Source: an uncultured Oscillospiraceae bacterium (GTDB lineage Bacteria; Bacillota; Clostridia; Oscillospirales; Oscillospiraceae). From it: a DNA stretch of 50,664 nt. The position numbers and the translations under genes are program-made. The stretch lies in assembly GCA_947600025.1 (NCBI GenBank), contig CANQFY010000004.1, forward strand, positions 1-50,664. Reading direction: 5' to 3'. Position 1 is the first letter of the stretch. The number at the start of each line of letters is the position of its first letter. Below the pieces are notes generated by a model. It saw nothing but the letters and a program-made list of their open reading frames with translations. It searched no databases and was not told where the DNA came from. Of this stretch, positions 35,680-46,709 are shown piece after piece.

Positions 35680-37761
35680 TTAGTCCACACCCCGCAGATA
35701 CAGTCCCCGGGTGCTTCCCCCCGGGTCGAAAGCGGCGGGGCTCTCCAGGGCCTGGAGCACCTGGTCCACTTCCCGGCTGTTTTCCGTGGTGAATAGCAGC
35801 CGGACAGCCCACAGGCCCAGACGGTTCAGATCCTCCTGCCGGTCCAGCAGGTTGAGCTTCCGGCCGTTGTACAAAACTGAGCGGCAGGTGTCCCCGTCCC
35901 GCAGCACGGGAAACTCCGCCCCGGTCTTGTCCATCAGCTTGGTAGGGGCCAGCTCGCAGGTACACGCCCCGGTGCGGCCCCGGATCAGGCAGTTTTCCGT
36001 CACCATCAGGGGCAGCCGCCCATAGGCCAAGATCTCGCAGTCTAGGGGCTTGCTCACGTCCCGAATCTGGGGCAGGGTCATTTCAAAGCTCAAGGTGGCG
36101 GAGCGCAGCTCCAGCCGGGCGATTTGATTGACGGCGGCGGAATTGTACAGATTCAGCCCGAAGTCCCCCCGGATCCCCATGCCGCACTCCCTTGCCGGGA
36201 GCAGCAGACCGGGATTCCCCGCCAGCACCTCCCGCACCCCCAGAGCCCGCAGGTCCAGCATGGCCTGGCGGAGCTTGGGCAGCTCCGGATCGTGGGCGAT
36301 CCGGGGCAGCACAGCGCAGACCCGGGCCCGGGCCAGCAAATTCCGGCACCAGGCGGGGTCCTGCCGCAGCAGGTGGATGGGCACATACAGCACCGACAGC
36401 GGCGTGCGGAGCAGCCGGTCCGTGGCCTGCTCCCGGGTGGTGATCTGAACGTTCACCGCCGGATGGCTCCTGGGCCCGGCCACATGGCGGATCTGGGGGG
36501 GCTTTCCCAGCCGGGGCGGCTCCCGCCGGGCCCGGAGGGCGGTGAGCTGATTCAGGGCGTCCCGCCGCAGGCCGTTGATCGCGGCGGCGGAGAGGGTATA
36601 GCCCGGCTCCACCTCTGCCTGGACGTCCAGGCATTGATAGGGGGTGCCCCCGGTTTTGGACAGCCGGGCAGCCAGGGCCTCCGGGGTCAAAAGGACGTTC
36701 CGAGCGGGCTCGCCTCTGGGCCCGTCCACCCGGCAGACCCGTCCCTCCGGGTCCGCCACGGTCAGGCGGCTGCCCAGGCCGGTCACCGAGGCCGCCATCC
36801 GCACCCCCACCCGGGGGGTCTCTCCGGCCTCGTAGGTCTGGCGGGCCTCTTTCATCCAGGGGGCCTCTCCCCCCGGCTCCTGACGGGTGCCGAACATCTC
36901 CGGCCCGATCCTTCCGGTGTAATAGCCGTCGGTAAAGCCCTGGCGGTTGAAGGCGGCCAAGAGCTTGTCCATCATTTCCCGGGTGACGGCCTTGCCGTCC
37001 AGAGCCTGGCGGTACACCTGAGTCACCGCCGCCACATACTCGGGCCGCTTCATCCGGCCCTCCAGCTTAATAGAGGTCACGCCGAAGGCCGCCAGCTCCC
37101 CTAAGTAGGTGACCAGGCAGTTGTCCTTCAGGCTCAGGGGGTACTTGTCCTCCCAGCGGCCATAGCCGTAGCTCTGGCGGCAGGGCTGGGCGCACCGGCC
37201 CCGGTTGCCGGACCGCCCCCCAATGACGGCGGACAGATAGCACGCTCCGGAATAGCACATGCACAGCGCCCCGTGGGCGAAAACCTCGATCTCAATGGGG
37301 GAGTTTTGGCAGATATAGCTGATCTCCTCCCGGCTCAGCTCCCGGCTGAGGACCACCCGCTTCATGCCCCAGGCGGCGCACATCTGCACCCCCGGCAGGG
37401 AATGAATGGTCATCTGGGTGGAGCCGTGGATGGGGATGTCCGGGGCGATCCGGCGGCAAAACTCCGCCACCCCCAGGTCCTGGACAATAAAGGCGTCCAC
37501 CCCGCTGAGGGCGGCCTGGCGGATCAGCTCCGCCGCCTGGTCCAGCTCCCGGTCGGAGGTCAGGATGTTCAGCGCCAGGTGGACGGCCACCCCCCGGATG
37601 TGGCAGTAGCGCACCGCCTCGGTGACGGTCTGGGGGGTAAAATTTTTCGCGCCCTGGCGGGCGTTCAGGGTCTCATAGCCCAGATACACGGCGTCCGCGC
37701 CGTTCTGCACCGCCGCCCGGAGGGCCTCCATGGACCCAGCCGGCGCCAAAAGTTCCAGCAT
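35680..37761 (-). CDS. U32 family peptidase / tRNA-rRNA hydroxylation-type protein
   Basis: MLELLAPAGSMEALRAAVQNGADAVYLG; EVFAHGALCMCYSGACYLSAVIGGRSGNRGRCAQPCR. Confidence 0.92.
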   Translation of the reverse strand: MLELLAPAGSMEALRAAVQNGADAVYLGYETLNARQGAKNFTPQTVTEAVRYCHIRGVAVHLALNILTSDRELDQAAELIRQAALSGVDAFIVQDLGVAEFCRRIAPDIPIHGSTQMTIHSLPGVQMCAAWGMKRVVLSRELSREEISYICQNSPIEIEVFAHGALCMCYSGACYLSAVIGGRSGNRGRCAQPCRQSYGYGRWEDKYPLSLKDNCLVTYLGELAAFGVTSIKLEGRMKRPEYVAAVTQVYRQALDGKAVTREMMDKLLAAFNRQGFTDGYYTGRIGPEMFGTRQEPGGEAPWMKEARQTYEAGETPRVGVRMAASVTGLGSRLTVADPEGRVCRVDGPRGEPARNVLLTPEALAARLSKTGGTPYQCLDVQAEVEPGYTLSAAAINGLRRDALNQLTALRARREPPRLGKPPQIRHVAGPRSHPAVNVQITTREQATDRLLRTPLSVLYVPIHLLRQDPAWCRNLLARARVCAVLPRIAHDPELPKLRQAMLDLRALGVREVLAGNPGLLLPARECGMGIRGDFGLNLYNSAAVNQIARLELRSATLSFEMTLPQIRDVSKPLDCEILAYGRLPLMVTENCLIRGRTGACTCELAPTKLMDKTGAEFPVLRDGDTCRSVLYNGRKLNLLDRQEDLNRLGLWAVRLLFTTENSREVDQVLQALESPAAFDPGGSTRGLYLRGVD

Positions 37762-37790
37762 AGCAAGTCTCTCCAATGGATATTTGACTT

Positions 37791-37799
37791 ATTATAGCA
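37791..37799 (-). promoter_or_regulatory. Extended -10 promoter element upstream of the U32 peptidase gene
   Basis: Reverse strand TGCTATAAT. Confidence 0.5.
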
Positions 37800-37860
37800 T
37801 ATTTTCCGGGCAGAGGCTACCCTGTCCGGAAAATTTAATGGAATATTCACAGGCGACGCC

Positions 37861-39744
37861 CTATTCGCCGGTCCCGCTTCCCCGGCTGTCCAGGTAGATC
37901 ATCAGCACGGCGACGTCCGCCGGGCTGACGCCGGAGATCCGCCCGGCCTGGCCCAGGGACAACGGGCGGATCCGGGCCAGCTTCTCCCGGGCCTCCAGCC
38001 GCAGGCCCTGGATGGCGGAATAGTCGATGTCTTGGGGCAGGGCCCGGGCCTCCTCCCGGCGGAACTGCTCCACCTGCTTTTCCTGCCGGGTAAGATACCC
38101 CGCGTATTTCGTCTCGATCTGCACCGCCTCCCGAATTTCCGGGGCCAGGTCCGGCCGGTCCGGGTCGAAGGGAGCCAGGTCGTCATAGTCCACCTGGGGC
38201 CGCCGGAGCAGCTCCGCCAGCCGGGCGGAGCCGGTCACCGGGGCGGAACCCCGCTGCCGCAGCATCTCGTTGAGTTCTATGCTCTCCGCCACGCCGGTCC
38301 CCTCCAGGCGGCGGACCTCCCGCTCCACCGCCCGGTATTTTTCCGCCACCGCCTGGCGCCGGGCCTCATCCACCAGGCCGATCTTCGCCCCCAGGTCGGT
38401 GAGCCGCCGGTCGGCGTTGTCCTGCCGGTGGAGCAGCCGGTACTCCGACCGGCTGGTCATGATCCGGTAGGGCTCCTCGGTGCCCTTGGTCACCAGATCG
38501 TCGATGAGGATGCCGATATAGCCCATGTCCCGGGTGATGATCACGGGCTCCTTCCCCTGGACGCTTCTCGCGGCGTTCACCCCCGCCAGCAGCCCCTGGA
38601 CGGCGGCCTCCTCATAGCCGGAGGTGCCGTTGAACTGCCCCGCGCCGAAAAGGCCGGGGACAGTCTTACATTCCAGGGTCGCGGCCAGCTGGGTGGGGTC
38701 TAAACATTCGTATTCAATGGCGTAGGCCGGGCGCATCATTTCCGCCCGTTCCAGACCGGGGATGGTGTGGAGCATCCGCAGCTGCACGTCCTCCGGCAGG
38801 CTGCTGGACAGGCCCTGGATATACAGCTCCTCCGTGTCCAGCCCGCAGGGCTCCACAAAGAGCTGGTGGCGGGTCTTGTCTGGGAAGCGGACCAGCTTCG
38901 TCTCGATGCTGGGGCAGTACCGGGGCCCTACCCCCTGGATGGTGCCGTCAAAAAGGGGGGAGCGGTGAAGATTTTCCCGGATGACGGCGTGGGTTTCCTC
39001 GTTGGTGTAGGTCAGGTAGCACTTTTCCCGGTTTTCCGGGGGCCGCGCCGTCCGGAAGGAGAAGCCGGGGCACTGATCGTCCCCCGGCTGGGGCTCCATT
39101 TTGGAAAAGTCCACGCTTCGCCGGTTCACTCTTGGTGGCGTGCCGGTCTTGAACCGCCGAAGCCGCAACCCCAGGGCCCGGAGACTGTCCGCCAGGCCCG
39201 TGGCCGGGTGCATCCCGTCGGGGCCGGAGGGGTAGACACAGTCGCCGGTGATCACCGTGCTGTCTAAGTAGGTCCCGGTGGCCAGCACCACCGCCCGGGC
39301 CCGGTACTCCGCCCCCAGGCGGGTCCGTAGGCCCCAGATCCGGCCGTTTTCCGTCAGAAGTTCCGTGACCATGGCCTGCTTTAAGTCCAGATGCTCCTGG
39401 AGCTCCAGGACGTGCTTCATATACTGCTGGTATTTCCGCCGGTCCGCCTGGGCCCGGAGGGAGTGGACGGCGGGGCCCTTCCCCAGGTTCAGCATCCGGT
39501 ACTGGATGCAGCAGGCGTCGGCGGCCAGGCCCATCTCGCCCCCCAGGGCGTCCAGCTCCCGGACCAGGTGGCCCTTGCCGGAACCGCCGATGGCGGGGTT
39601 GCAGGGCATATTCCCCACGGCGTCCAGGTTGACGGTGAAAATCACGGTGCGGCAGCCCAGCCGGGCGGCGGCCAGGGCGGCCTCGATGCCGGCGTGGCCG
39701 GCCCCCACCACCGCCACGTCGTATTCCCCGGCGAAATAGGTCAT
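37861..39744 (-). CDS. mnmG: tRNA uridine-5-carboxymethylaminomethyl(34) synthesis enzyme MnmG
   Basis: [55 protein letters not shown]. Confidence 0.97.
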   Translation of the reverse strand: MTYFAGEYDVAVVGAGHAGIEAALAAARLGCRTVIFTVNLDAVGNMPCNPAIGGSGKGHLVRELDALGGEMGLAADACCIQYRMLNLGKGPAVHSLRAQADRRKYQQYMKHVLELQEHLDLKQAMVTELLTENGRIWGLRTRLGAEYRARAVVLATGTYLDSTVITGDCVYPSGPDGMHPATGLADSLRALGLRLRRFKTGTPPRVNRRSVDFSKMEPQPGDDQCPGFSFRTARPPENREKCYLTYTNEETHAVIRENLHRSPLFDGTIQGVGPRYCPSIETKLVRFPDKTRHQLFVEPCGLDTEELYIQGLSSSLPEDVQLRMLHTIPGLERAEMMRPAYAIEYECLDPTQLAATLECKTVPGLFGAGQFNGTSGYEEAAVQGLLAGVNAARSVQGKEPVIITRDMGYIGILIDDLVTKGTEEPYRIMTSRSEYRLLHRQDNADRRLTDLGAKIGLVDEARRQAVAEKYRAVEREVRRLEGTGVAESIELNEMLRQRGSAPVTGSARLAELLRRPQVDYDDLAPFDPDRPDLAPEIREAVQIETKYAGYLTRQEKQVEQFRREEARALPQDIDYSAIQGLRLEAREKLARIRPLSLGQAGRISGVSPADVAVLMIYLDSRGSGTGE

Positions 39745-40394
39745 GCCTCCGCCTCCAGGGGCCGGGCCACGATCTGGCAGCGGTGGATGGGGACCCCCTG
39801 GGCCAGGAATTTTTCCTCGTACCCGGTCAAAATGCCCACCGGGCCGTTTGCGTGGAGATCATCCGTGACGTTTTGCACCTCCAGGCCCAATGCGGCGCAC
39901 TCCTCCAAGGTGAAGGCGAACAGGGGGGCGTTGTCGGTTTTGAAGAGAACCTCCCCGCCGGGGGTCAGGGCCTGGGCGTAGAGCCGGAGGAAGCTCCGGT
40001 GGGTCAGGCGGCGCTTGGCGTTTTTTTTCCGGGGCCAGGGGTCGGGAAAATTGAGGTAGATCCGGTCCATCTCCCCGGGGGCGAAGCACGCGGAAAGATT
40101 TGCCACGTCCATGTCCACGAAAAAGACGTTTTTCAGCCCGGCGTCCCGGGCCTTCTCCATGGCCATGACCATGGCCTCCCGGCACCGCTCCACGGCGATC
40201 ACCAGCGCCTCCGGATGGGCCGCCGCCAGCTCCACGGTGAATTTGCCCTTCCCGCAGCCCAGCTCCACCCACAGCCCAGCGCAGCCGGGCAGCAAGGACC
40301 GCCAGGCCCCCCGCTTGCCGGCGGGGTCGGCCACCTGCCAGGCGGCGCAGGCGGCCATCCGGGGCTCCAGATTGGGCTTTTTCCTCATTCTCAT
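39741..40394 (-). CDS. trmB: tRNA (guanine-N7-)-methyltransferase TrmB
   Basis: [61 protein letters not shown]. Confidence 0.95.
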   Translation of the reverse strand: MRMRKKPNLEPRMAACAAWQVADPAGKRGAWRSLLPGCAGLWVELGCGKGKFTVELAAAHPEALVIAVERCREAMVMAMEKARDAGLKNVFFVDMDVANLSACFAPGEMDRIYLNFPDPWPRKKNAKRRLTHRSFLRLYAQALTPGGEVLFKTDNAPLFAFTLEECAALGLEVQNVTDDLHANGPVGILTGYEEKFLAQGVPIHRCQIVARPLEAEA

Positions 40395-40510
40395 AACCAT
40401 TCCTCCAAAGGGGCGTTTTTGGTATTATATCAAAACCGGGGTTCCCTGTCAATCGCGCCAAAATGGCCCAATTTGACCCTAAAATATGGGTCCCCTGCCG
40501 GGGACCGGGT

Positions 40511-40539
40511 TTGACATTCCATTTTTGCCGTGGTAAAAT
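40511..40539 (+). promoter_or_regulatory. Promoter of the queH operon
   Basis: TTGACA, 17 nt, TAAAAT. Confidence 0.75.
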
Positions 40540-40603
40540 AGCTGTGTATAAGTTGCTTTTTTCCGCGCAAACGGCGGAAAACGAAAAGGAGGGATCAGGG
40601 GCC

Positions 40604-41149
40604 ATGAAGGTGCTTCTTCACATCTGCTGCGCGCCCTGCGCCAATATGTGTATCGACGTGCTCCGGGGGGACGGGGCGGAGCTGACCGGCTTCTGGTACA
40701 ATCCCAATATCCACCTCTTTACCGAGTACCGGGCCCGGCGCAACTGCCTGCGGGAATACGCCCAGACCGTGGAGCTGCCTCTTTTGGAGCGGAACGACTA
40801 CGGCCTGCGGCCCTTCGTCCGGGCGGTAGCGGCGGACATTCCGGGCCGCTGCGCCGTGTGCTACGAGATGCGGCTTTTCGAGGCCGCCCGGCAGGCCAAG
40901 GAGGGGGGCTTCGACGCCTTCACCTCGTCCCTGTTCATCAGTCCCTATCAAAATCACGACCTGCTCCGGGAGACCGCCCAGCGGGCGGCGGAGGCGGCGG
41001 GTGTGCCCTTTCTCTACCGCGACTTCCGCCCCTACTTCCGGGAGGGGCAGGCCCGGGCCCGGGAGCTGGGGATGTATATCCAAAAGTACTGCGGCTGCGT
41101 CTTCTCCGAGGAGGAGCGCTACCTGAAAAAGAGCAAGATCATTCCGTAG
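40604..41149 (+). CDS. queH: Epoxyqueuosine reductase QueH
   Basis: LLHICCAPCANMCIDVL, RCAVCYEMRL, YCGCVFSEEERY. Confidence 0.93.
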   Translation: MKVLLHICCAPCANMCIDVLRGDGAELTGFWYNPNIHLFTEYRARRNCLREYAQTVELPLLERNDYGLRPFVRAVAADIPGRCAVCYEMRLFEAARQAKEGGFDAFTSSLFISPYQNHDLLRETAQRAAEAAGVPFLYRDFRPYFREGQARARELGMYIQKYCGCVFSEEERYLKKSKIIP

Positions 41150-41157
41150 GAGGGACT

Positions 41158-42297
41158 ATGACGCAAATGCGATATGCCGTGCCCTGCCTGTTCGGCCTGG
41201 AGGGCCTGGCGGCGGAGGAGCTGCGGCGGCTGGAGATGGAAAACGTGCAGGCGGAAAACGGGCGGGTCCTGTTTTCCGGCGGACCCGCGGCCCTGCCCCG
41301 GGTCCTGACCTGGCTGCGCACGGGAGAGCGGGTGCTGATCGTGCTGGCGGAGTTTCCCGCCACCACCTTCGAGGAGCTGTTCCAGGGGGTATGCCGGGCG
41401 CCCCTGGCGGAGTTCATCCCCCGGGACGGGGCCTTCCCGGTGAAGGGCTCCTGCCTGGACAGCAGGCTCATGAGCGTGCCGGACTGCCAGGCCATCATCA
41501 AAAAGGCGGCGGCCAAGACCCTGGGAGCGGCCTACGGGCTCAATTGGCTCCCCGAGACCGGCGCCACCTTCCAGCTGCAATTCGCCCTGTTCCACGACCG
41601 GGCCACCCTCTATTTGGACGCCACCGGCCCGGGCCTGCATAAGCGTGGCTACCGGGCCGTGGGCAACGAGGCGCCCCTGCGGGAGACCCTGGCGGCGGCG
41701 CTGGTGCTGCTGTCCCGCTACCGGGGGCGGGAGACCTTTTTTGACCCCTTCTGCGGCTCTGGCACCATTCCCATCGAGGCGGCTCTCATCGCCAAAAATC
41801 AGGCCCCCGGCCTGCGGCGGCACTTTGCCGCCGAGTCCTTCCCCTGGCTGCCGGAGAATATCTGGCGGCAGGCCCGGGAGGAGGCCCGGGACCGGGAATT
41901 TCACGGGCAGTACCGCATCCTGGGGTCGGACATCGACGAAAACGCGGTGAGCCTGGCCGCCGCCAACGCCCGGAAGGCGGGGGTGGGGGACCTGATCGAA
42001 TTCCGCCGGGGGGACGCCACCCGGGAGCCCCTGCCGGACCAGGCGGGCATCCTCATTGCCAACCCGCCCTACGGGGAACGGATGATGGAGCGGCAGAGTG
42101 CCCAGCGGCTCTACGCCGCCTTGGGCCGCCATCTCCGGGGGCAGGAGGACTGGCGGCTGTATCTGCTGGCGGCGGAGCCGGAATTTGAGCATTATTTCGG
42201 CCGCCGGGCGGACAAAAAACGAAAGCTCTACAACGGACGCATCCAGTGCAACTGCTATATGTATCTGCCCGGACAGAAAAAAGGGGGCCGGAAATGA
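41158..42297 (+). CDS. THUMP-domain class I methyltransferase, RlmL-like (23S rRNA guanine-N2)
   Basis: FFDPFCGSGTIPIEAALIAKNQAPGLRR; GILIANPPYGERM. Confidence 0.92.
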   Translation: MTQMRYAVPCLFGLEGLAAEELRRLEMENVQAENGRVLFSGGPAALPRVLTWLRTGERVLIVLAEFPATTFEELFQGVCRAPLAEFIPRDGAFPVKGSCLDSRLMSVPDCQAIIKKAAAKTLGAAYGLNWLPETGATFQLQFALFHDRATLYLDATGPGLHKRGYRAVGNEAPLRETLAAALVLLSRYRGRETFFDPFCGSGTIPIEAALIAKNQAPGLRRHFAAESFPWLPENIWRQAREEARDREFHGQYRILGSDIDENAVSLAAANARKAGVGDLIEFRRGDATREPLPDQAGILIANPPYGERMMERQSAQRLYAALGRHLRGQEDWRLYLLAAEPEFEHYFGRRADKKRKLYNGRIQCNCYMYLPGQKKGGRK

Positions 42298-43235
42298 AGG
42301 ATCTTTTTATCATCAACCCCGCCGCCGGAAAGCGGGACCGGACGGAAGAATACCGGGAAATGATCCAAAGCTCCTGGGGAAAGCGGGGGCTACCCTATGA
42401 AATCGCCGTGTCCCAGGGCCCCGGGGACTGCCGGGACCTGGCCCGCCGGGCGGGGAAAAGCGGGGAGGAGTACCGGATCTTCGCCATGGGCGGGGACGGG
42501 ACCCTCAACGAGGTGGCCGCCGGGGCGGCGGGCTTTCCCAACGTGGCCGTGACCCATTTCGCCGGGGGCAGCGGCAACGATTTCGTTCGCATTTTTGGGG
42601 ACAGCATGACCTTCGACAGCCTGGAGCCCTATCTCGACTGCCAGGAGTCGGTGCTGGACATGATCCAATGCAACGGCCAGCTGGCCATCAACACCTGCTC
42701 CGTGGGCCTGGACGCCCGGATCGGCACCCAGATCGGGGAGTATAAGCGCCTGCCCCTGGTCACGGGCTCCGGGGCGTACATCCTGTCCATTTTGGTCAAT
42801 CTGTGCCGGGGCATCTCCGAGCCCTACACCGTGGAGGTCAACGGCCAGGTGTTTCAGGGGAAGCAGACCATGATCACCGCCTGCAACGGCCAGTTTTACG
42901 GCGGGGGGTTCCATCCCGTGCCGGAGGCGGACCCCACCGACGGGATGCTGGACGTGGTGATCGTGAAAGACGTGCCGCTGTGGCGGGTGCCCATGGTCAT
43001 CGGCAAGTACAAGGCCGGCCAGTATGCCCAGCTGCCCGATCTGATCACCCATGTGGTGACGGACCGGCTGACGGTGCGCTGCTCCAAGATCAACAGCGTG
43101 AGCTTAGACGGGGAGCTGCTGCGGACCGACACCCTGGATATTCGGATCGCCCAGGAGAAGCTGCGCTATTTCTATCCCCGGACCGCGTCCATGCGAATCG
43201 CCCCCCGGCAGGCCCTGGCCGGAACAGCAGGATAA
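42294..43235 (+). CDS. Diacylglycerol kinase family lipid kinase
   Basis: FIINPAAGKRDRTEE, FAMGGDGTLNEVAAGAAG, FAGGSGNDFVR; ATGA overlap with upstream gene. Confidence 0.92.
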   Translation: MKDLFIINPAAGKRDRTEEYREMIQSSWGKRGLPYEIAVSQGPGDCRDLARRAGKSGEEYRIFAMGGDGTLNEVAAGAAGFPNVAVTHFAGGSGNDFVRIFGDSMTFDSLEPYLDCQESVLDMIQCNGQLAINTCSVGLDARIGTQIGEYKRLPLVTGSGAYILSILVNLCRGISEPYTVEVNGQVFQGKQTMITACNGQFYGGGFHPVPEADPTDGMLDVVIVKDVPLWRVPMVIGKYKAGQYAQLPDLITHVVTDRLTVRCSKINSVSLDGELLRTDTLDIRIAQEKLRYFYPRTASMRIAPRQALAGTAG

Positions 43236-43237
43236 AA

Positions 43238-43263
43238 GGCCGGGACGCGTCAGCGTCCCGGCC
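43238..43263. terminator. Terminator-like stem-loop between convergent genes
   Basis: GGCCGGGACGC-GTCA-GCGTCCCGGCC. Confidence 0.7.
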
Positions 43264-44089
43264 CCGGTATCATAGGGGCAATATCTCGGGCGTCCCCCGG
43301 CCCGGCCCCCTTGGGGATGGTGATGGTCAGCACGATCTGGCTGTCCGTCTCCCGCCGCTCGGACACCGCCGGGATCCCGGAGCGCTGGATCCGGGCCAGG
43401 GACTGGCTCAGACCGTTGAGGAAGGCCCCCAGGTTGGCCCTGGGCGGCTGGGCGGGCTTGGCCTCCAGGAGTGCGGCGATGTATTTTTCCGTCCGGGCCA
43501 CGCTCATGCCCTCCCGGGCGATAACTTCCAGGGCCTTCAGCTTTTCCGGCTCCCCGGGCAGCCGCAGCAGGGCCCGGGCATGGCGCTCGGTGAGGTTCGC
43601 GGCCCGGAGGGCGTCCAGCACCTGCTGGGAGTGGCGCAGAACCCGCAGCTTGTTGGCCACGGCGCTCTGGCTCTTGCCCAGGAGCTTGGCGGCCTGCTCC
43701 TGGCTCAGGTCCCAGGTCTCCATGAGCTTGGCGATGCCCCGGGCCTCCTCCACGAAGTCCAGATCCTGACGCTGGAGGTTCTCCACCAGGGCCGCCATGC
43801 CGGACTCCTGGCTGTCCATGCTCATGACGATGCAGGGGATCTCCGTCAGGCCGGCCATCTGTCCGGCCCGGAGGCGGCGCTCCCCGGCGATCAGCTCATA
43901 GGCCGTCCCCACCCGGCGCACGGACAGGGGCTGCAAAATTCCGTGGCGGCGGATGCTCTCCGCCAACTCCCGGAGGGCGTCCTCCCGGAACCGCTCCCGG
44001 GGCTGGGCCGGGTTGGGACGGATGGCCTTGGCCGGCAGGAACACCACCCGTCCGGTTTCCATATAGGTTTTCAGCTTTTGGCACTGCAT
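43250..44089 (-). CDS. ParB/Noc family nucleoid occlusion or partition protein
   Basis: IRPNPAQPRERFREDALRELAESIRRHGILQPLSVR, YELIAGERRLRAGQMAGLTEIPCIV, ENLQRQDLDFVEEARGIAKLM. Confidence 0.92.
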   Translation of the reverse strand: MQCQKLKTYMETGRVVFLPAKAIRPNPAQPRERFREDALRELAESIRRHGILQPLSVRRVGTAYELIAGERRLRAGQMAGLTEIPCIVMSMDSQESGMAALVENLQRQDLDFVEEARGIAKLMETWDLSQEQAAKLLGKSQSAVANKLRVLRHSQQVLDALRAANLTERHARALLRLPGEPEKLKALEVIAREGMSVARTEKYIAALLEAKPAQPPRANLGAFLNGLSQSLARIQRSGIPAVSERRETDSQIVLTITIPKGAGPGDARDIAPMIPGPGR

Positions 44090-44187
44090 GACCGTTCCCC
44101 CTTGGTATAGACTGGGCCCATTGTACCCCAAAGGGAGGGACAAAAGCCCACGAACCAGCGCCCCCTTAAAAAAAGCGGCAAGCGCCG

Positions 44188-45915
44188 TTATACCCCCGCC
44201 CCTTCCGGCTGCGTGGCCCCGGTGAGCCGGGCGGCCAGGGCCCGCATGGCGGCGGGATCCGCCTTCAGCACCTTCCGATCGTAGGTCAGCAGGCCGTTGA
44301 TCTCGTCCTCCACGTCGCTAAGCTGGGTGTAGATGGCACCGCACAGACCCTTGGGGATGGCGGGCTCGATCCGCTGGCGGTAGAGGGTAAGCAGCTCCGT
44401 CATATACTGCTCCTGGGTCCGGCAGGTTCGATAGCCGTAGGCGTCCTCTGTGTTTGCCATGTGGCCCGGGGTGGGCAGGGTGTAGCCCCCAAACTCGCTG
44501 AGGACCAGGGGCCGCTTGCTCTTCCGCAGCTGCCCCCAGGGGCCGAAGTAAATGTGCCGGCTGTTCACATCCGTCTGTCCCCACCGGAACCAGCCCGAGG
44601 CGGTGTCGATGATCCGGCTGCCGTCCAGGGCCTTCAGCCGCCGGTAGGCCTCCGTGGAGCGGAACTGGCCCCAGCCCTCGTTGAAGATCGTCCAGTAGAG
44701 GATGCAGGGGTGGTTGCGCAGCTGCCGTACCGTGGCCTCCATGCTCCGGTAAAAGGCCTCCCGGCCCTTGGGGTCCCGGTGAAGGCCCCCGTCGGGCCGC
44801 ACCTGAAAGCCCACCGTGGGCAGGGCCGTGTCCCGAAGATAGCGGTACTCCCCATTATTCACCATGTCCTGGAAAACCACCATCCCCAGCAGGTCGCACT
44901 GGTAGTAAAATTCCTCCGGCTCCACTTTGATGTGCTTGCGCAAGGTGTTAAATCCCAAATCTTTCATGGCCTGAATGTCCTGGGCGTAGCACTTAGGGTC
45001 GGGGGCTGTCAAAAGGCCGTCGGGCCAGTACCCCTGGTCCAGCAGGCCGTGGAAAAAGTAGGGCTTTCCGTTGAGGCAGATCCTGGGGATCCCCGCCACC
45101 TGCCGGATGTCCACGGTTCGCAGGGCGAAGTAGCTCTCCACCCGGTCCTCCCCCATTTCCAGGGTGAATTCATAGAGCCAGGGGTCCTCCGGGCTCCACA
45201 GTCGGGGGTTCTCCGGCGCGATCACCGCCCGGCCCCTTTCCAGGGGGAACACCTGGCCGTTATCCAGAATCACCCGTCCGGGGATCGTGGGCTGCCCCGT
45301 GTCGATCACCGCCTGGCGGCAGTCGGTTTGGATCTCCAGCCGATTAATGTAGGTCTCCGGCACCGATTCCAGCCACACGGACTGGTAGATCCCGGAGACG
45401 GGGGTGTACCACATGCCGCCCCGCTTTTTGGGCTCTACCTGCTTGCCGTAGGGCTGGGAAAGGTCCCGCAGATCGTCCCGGACCCGGAGGAGCAGCTCCG
45501 CCTCCCCATCCGGGAGAAAGGGGGTGATGTCGAAGGTCATGGCCTCGTAGCCCCCCAGGTGGCGCCCCGCGTGGACGCTATTTACGAAGCAATCCAGCTC
45601 CTGGTCCGCCGCGCCGATGTGGAGCAGCACCCTACCCCGGAAAAAGCCCGCCGGGAGCGCCAGGCGCCGCCGGTAGAATAAGTAGCTTCCCTCGGGGAAG
45701 TGCTCCCCCACGCCGGAAAGAGCGCTCTCCGGGCAGAAGGGAACCAGAATTGACCGGTCGAACCGCTCCGGCGTCTCCTTGTCGGGGGAAACGGCAAATT
45801 CCCAGGGGCCGTTCAGGCACAGGAAGCTGTCCCGCCGCAGCTGGGGGCGGGGATAGATCTGCCAGGGGGTGCCGGAGAGGGTCTCGCCCTGGCGGGTATA
45901 GAGCTGGGTAAGCAT
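44188..45915 (-). CDS. Glycoside hydrolase family 2 protein (beta-galactosidase/glucuronidase-like)
   Basis: LGFNTLRKHIKVEPEEFYYQCDLLGMVVFQDM, acid/base WTIFNEGWGQF, nucleophile LVLSEFGGY. Confidence 0.9.
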   Translation of the reverse strand: MLTQLYTRQGETLSGTPWQIYPRPQLRRDSFLCLNGPWEFAVSPDKETPERFDRSILVPFCPESALSGVGEHFPEGSYLFYRRRLALPAGFFRGRVLLHIGAADQELDCFVNSVHAGRHLGGYEAMTFDITPFLPDGEAELLLRVRDDLRDLSQPYGKQVEPKKRGGMWYTPVSGIYQSVWLESVPETYINRLEIQTDCRQAVIDTGQPTIPGRVILDNGQVFPLERGRAVIAPENPRLWSPEDPWLYEFTLEMGEDRVESYFALRTVDIRQVAGIPRICLNGKPYFFHGLLDQGYWPDGLLTAPDPKCYAQDIQAMKDLGFNTLRKHIKVEPEEFYYQCDLLGMVVFQDMVNNGEYRYLRDTALPTVGFQVRPDGGLHRDPKGREAFYRSMEATVRQLRNHPCILYWTIFNEGWGQFRSTEAYRRLKALDGSRIIDTASGWFRWGQTDVNSRHIYFGPWGQLRKSKRPLVLSEFGGYTLPTPGHMANTEDAYGYRTCRTQEQYMTELLTLYRQRIEPAIPKGLCGAIYTQLSDVEDEINGLLTYDRKVLKADPAAMRALAARLTGATQPEGAGV

Positions 45916-45928
45916 GGCGCGCCTCCTT

Positions 45929-46456
45929 TCACGGTGCTTGGTTCTTTCGCAGAAGGTTCAGGATCCGGTCCGTGACCGGCCGGAACAGGGCATAAAGGCC
46001 GTACCCCAGCAGCCCGCCGGTTCCGTTGGTGATCAGGTCCGTGATATCCGAGGACCGGCCGCCGCTGAGAAGGGGCTGGAGCAGCTCGATCCCCAGGCTC
46101 ATCAGGAGGCAAAGCAGCACGGTCTCGGCGCATCTTGCCTTCCCGTTCCGGGTCAGCGGATACAGAAAGCCGAAGGGCACGGTCATCAGGATGTTCAGCG
46201 CGATCTGCCGGAGATAATCCCCCCTCCCCAGGGACACATCGATAAACGGCACCAGATTCATGGGGGTATAGGGGTGGTCCAGCACGAAGAGGAGCGACGA
46301 AATGACGGGCATCAGGGTAAAATAAAGCACGAATGAGAGATACACATACATCAGCGTGTGAACCAGCAGCCTGTCCCAACCCTTTTTCCGCCATCTTGGG
46401 AAAAAGGCAAAGGCATACAGCAGCGCCAGCGCGATAAAATCGATCAGGTAGTTCAT
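45929..46456 (-). CDS. VanZ family membrane protein
   Basis: NLVPFIDV...QIALNILMTVPFGFLYPL...ELLQPLLSGGRSSDITDLITNGTGGLLGY. Confidence 0.9.
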   Translation of the reverse strand: MNYLIDFIALALLYAFAFFPRWRKKGWDRLLVHTLMYVYLSFVLYFTLMPVISSLLFVLDHPYTPMNLVPFIDVSLGRGDYLRQIALNILMTVPFGFLYPLTRNGKARCAETVLLCLLMSLGIELLQPLLSGGRSSDITDLITNGTGGLLGYGLYALFRPVTDRILNLLRKNQAP

Positions 46457-46709
46457 AGGAGCCCTTCTTTTCCAAGCTTTCCGTTTATAAACTAAAGTAT
46501 AATCGTCGCCTCGCGGCTATTATAGCACACTTTGCCGCCGGAGGAAAGTAAAAATACACGGTTCTTTCACATTCCATCCGCCAAAAGTACGAATAACGCA
46601 GGAAAAATATGGGATAATCCGACAGGATGTGATTTTTTATACGGAATACTAAAAAAGTTGTTGCAATTCCGGTCACAATATGTTAATATTTTGAATGGGG
46701 GATGAGGAC

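Noticed and set aside
40540-40603. preQ1 riboswitch upstream of queH
   Set aside because: The leader is short with a simple TTTTCCGC/GCGGAAAA hairpin; no preQ1-I type pseudoknot motif could be found by eye.
43250-44089. Chromosome partition locus with parS/Noc sites nearby
   Set aside because: No parS-like TGTTTCACGTGAAACA or Noc-box palindrome was noticed in the window and no parA partner is present.
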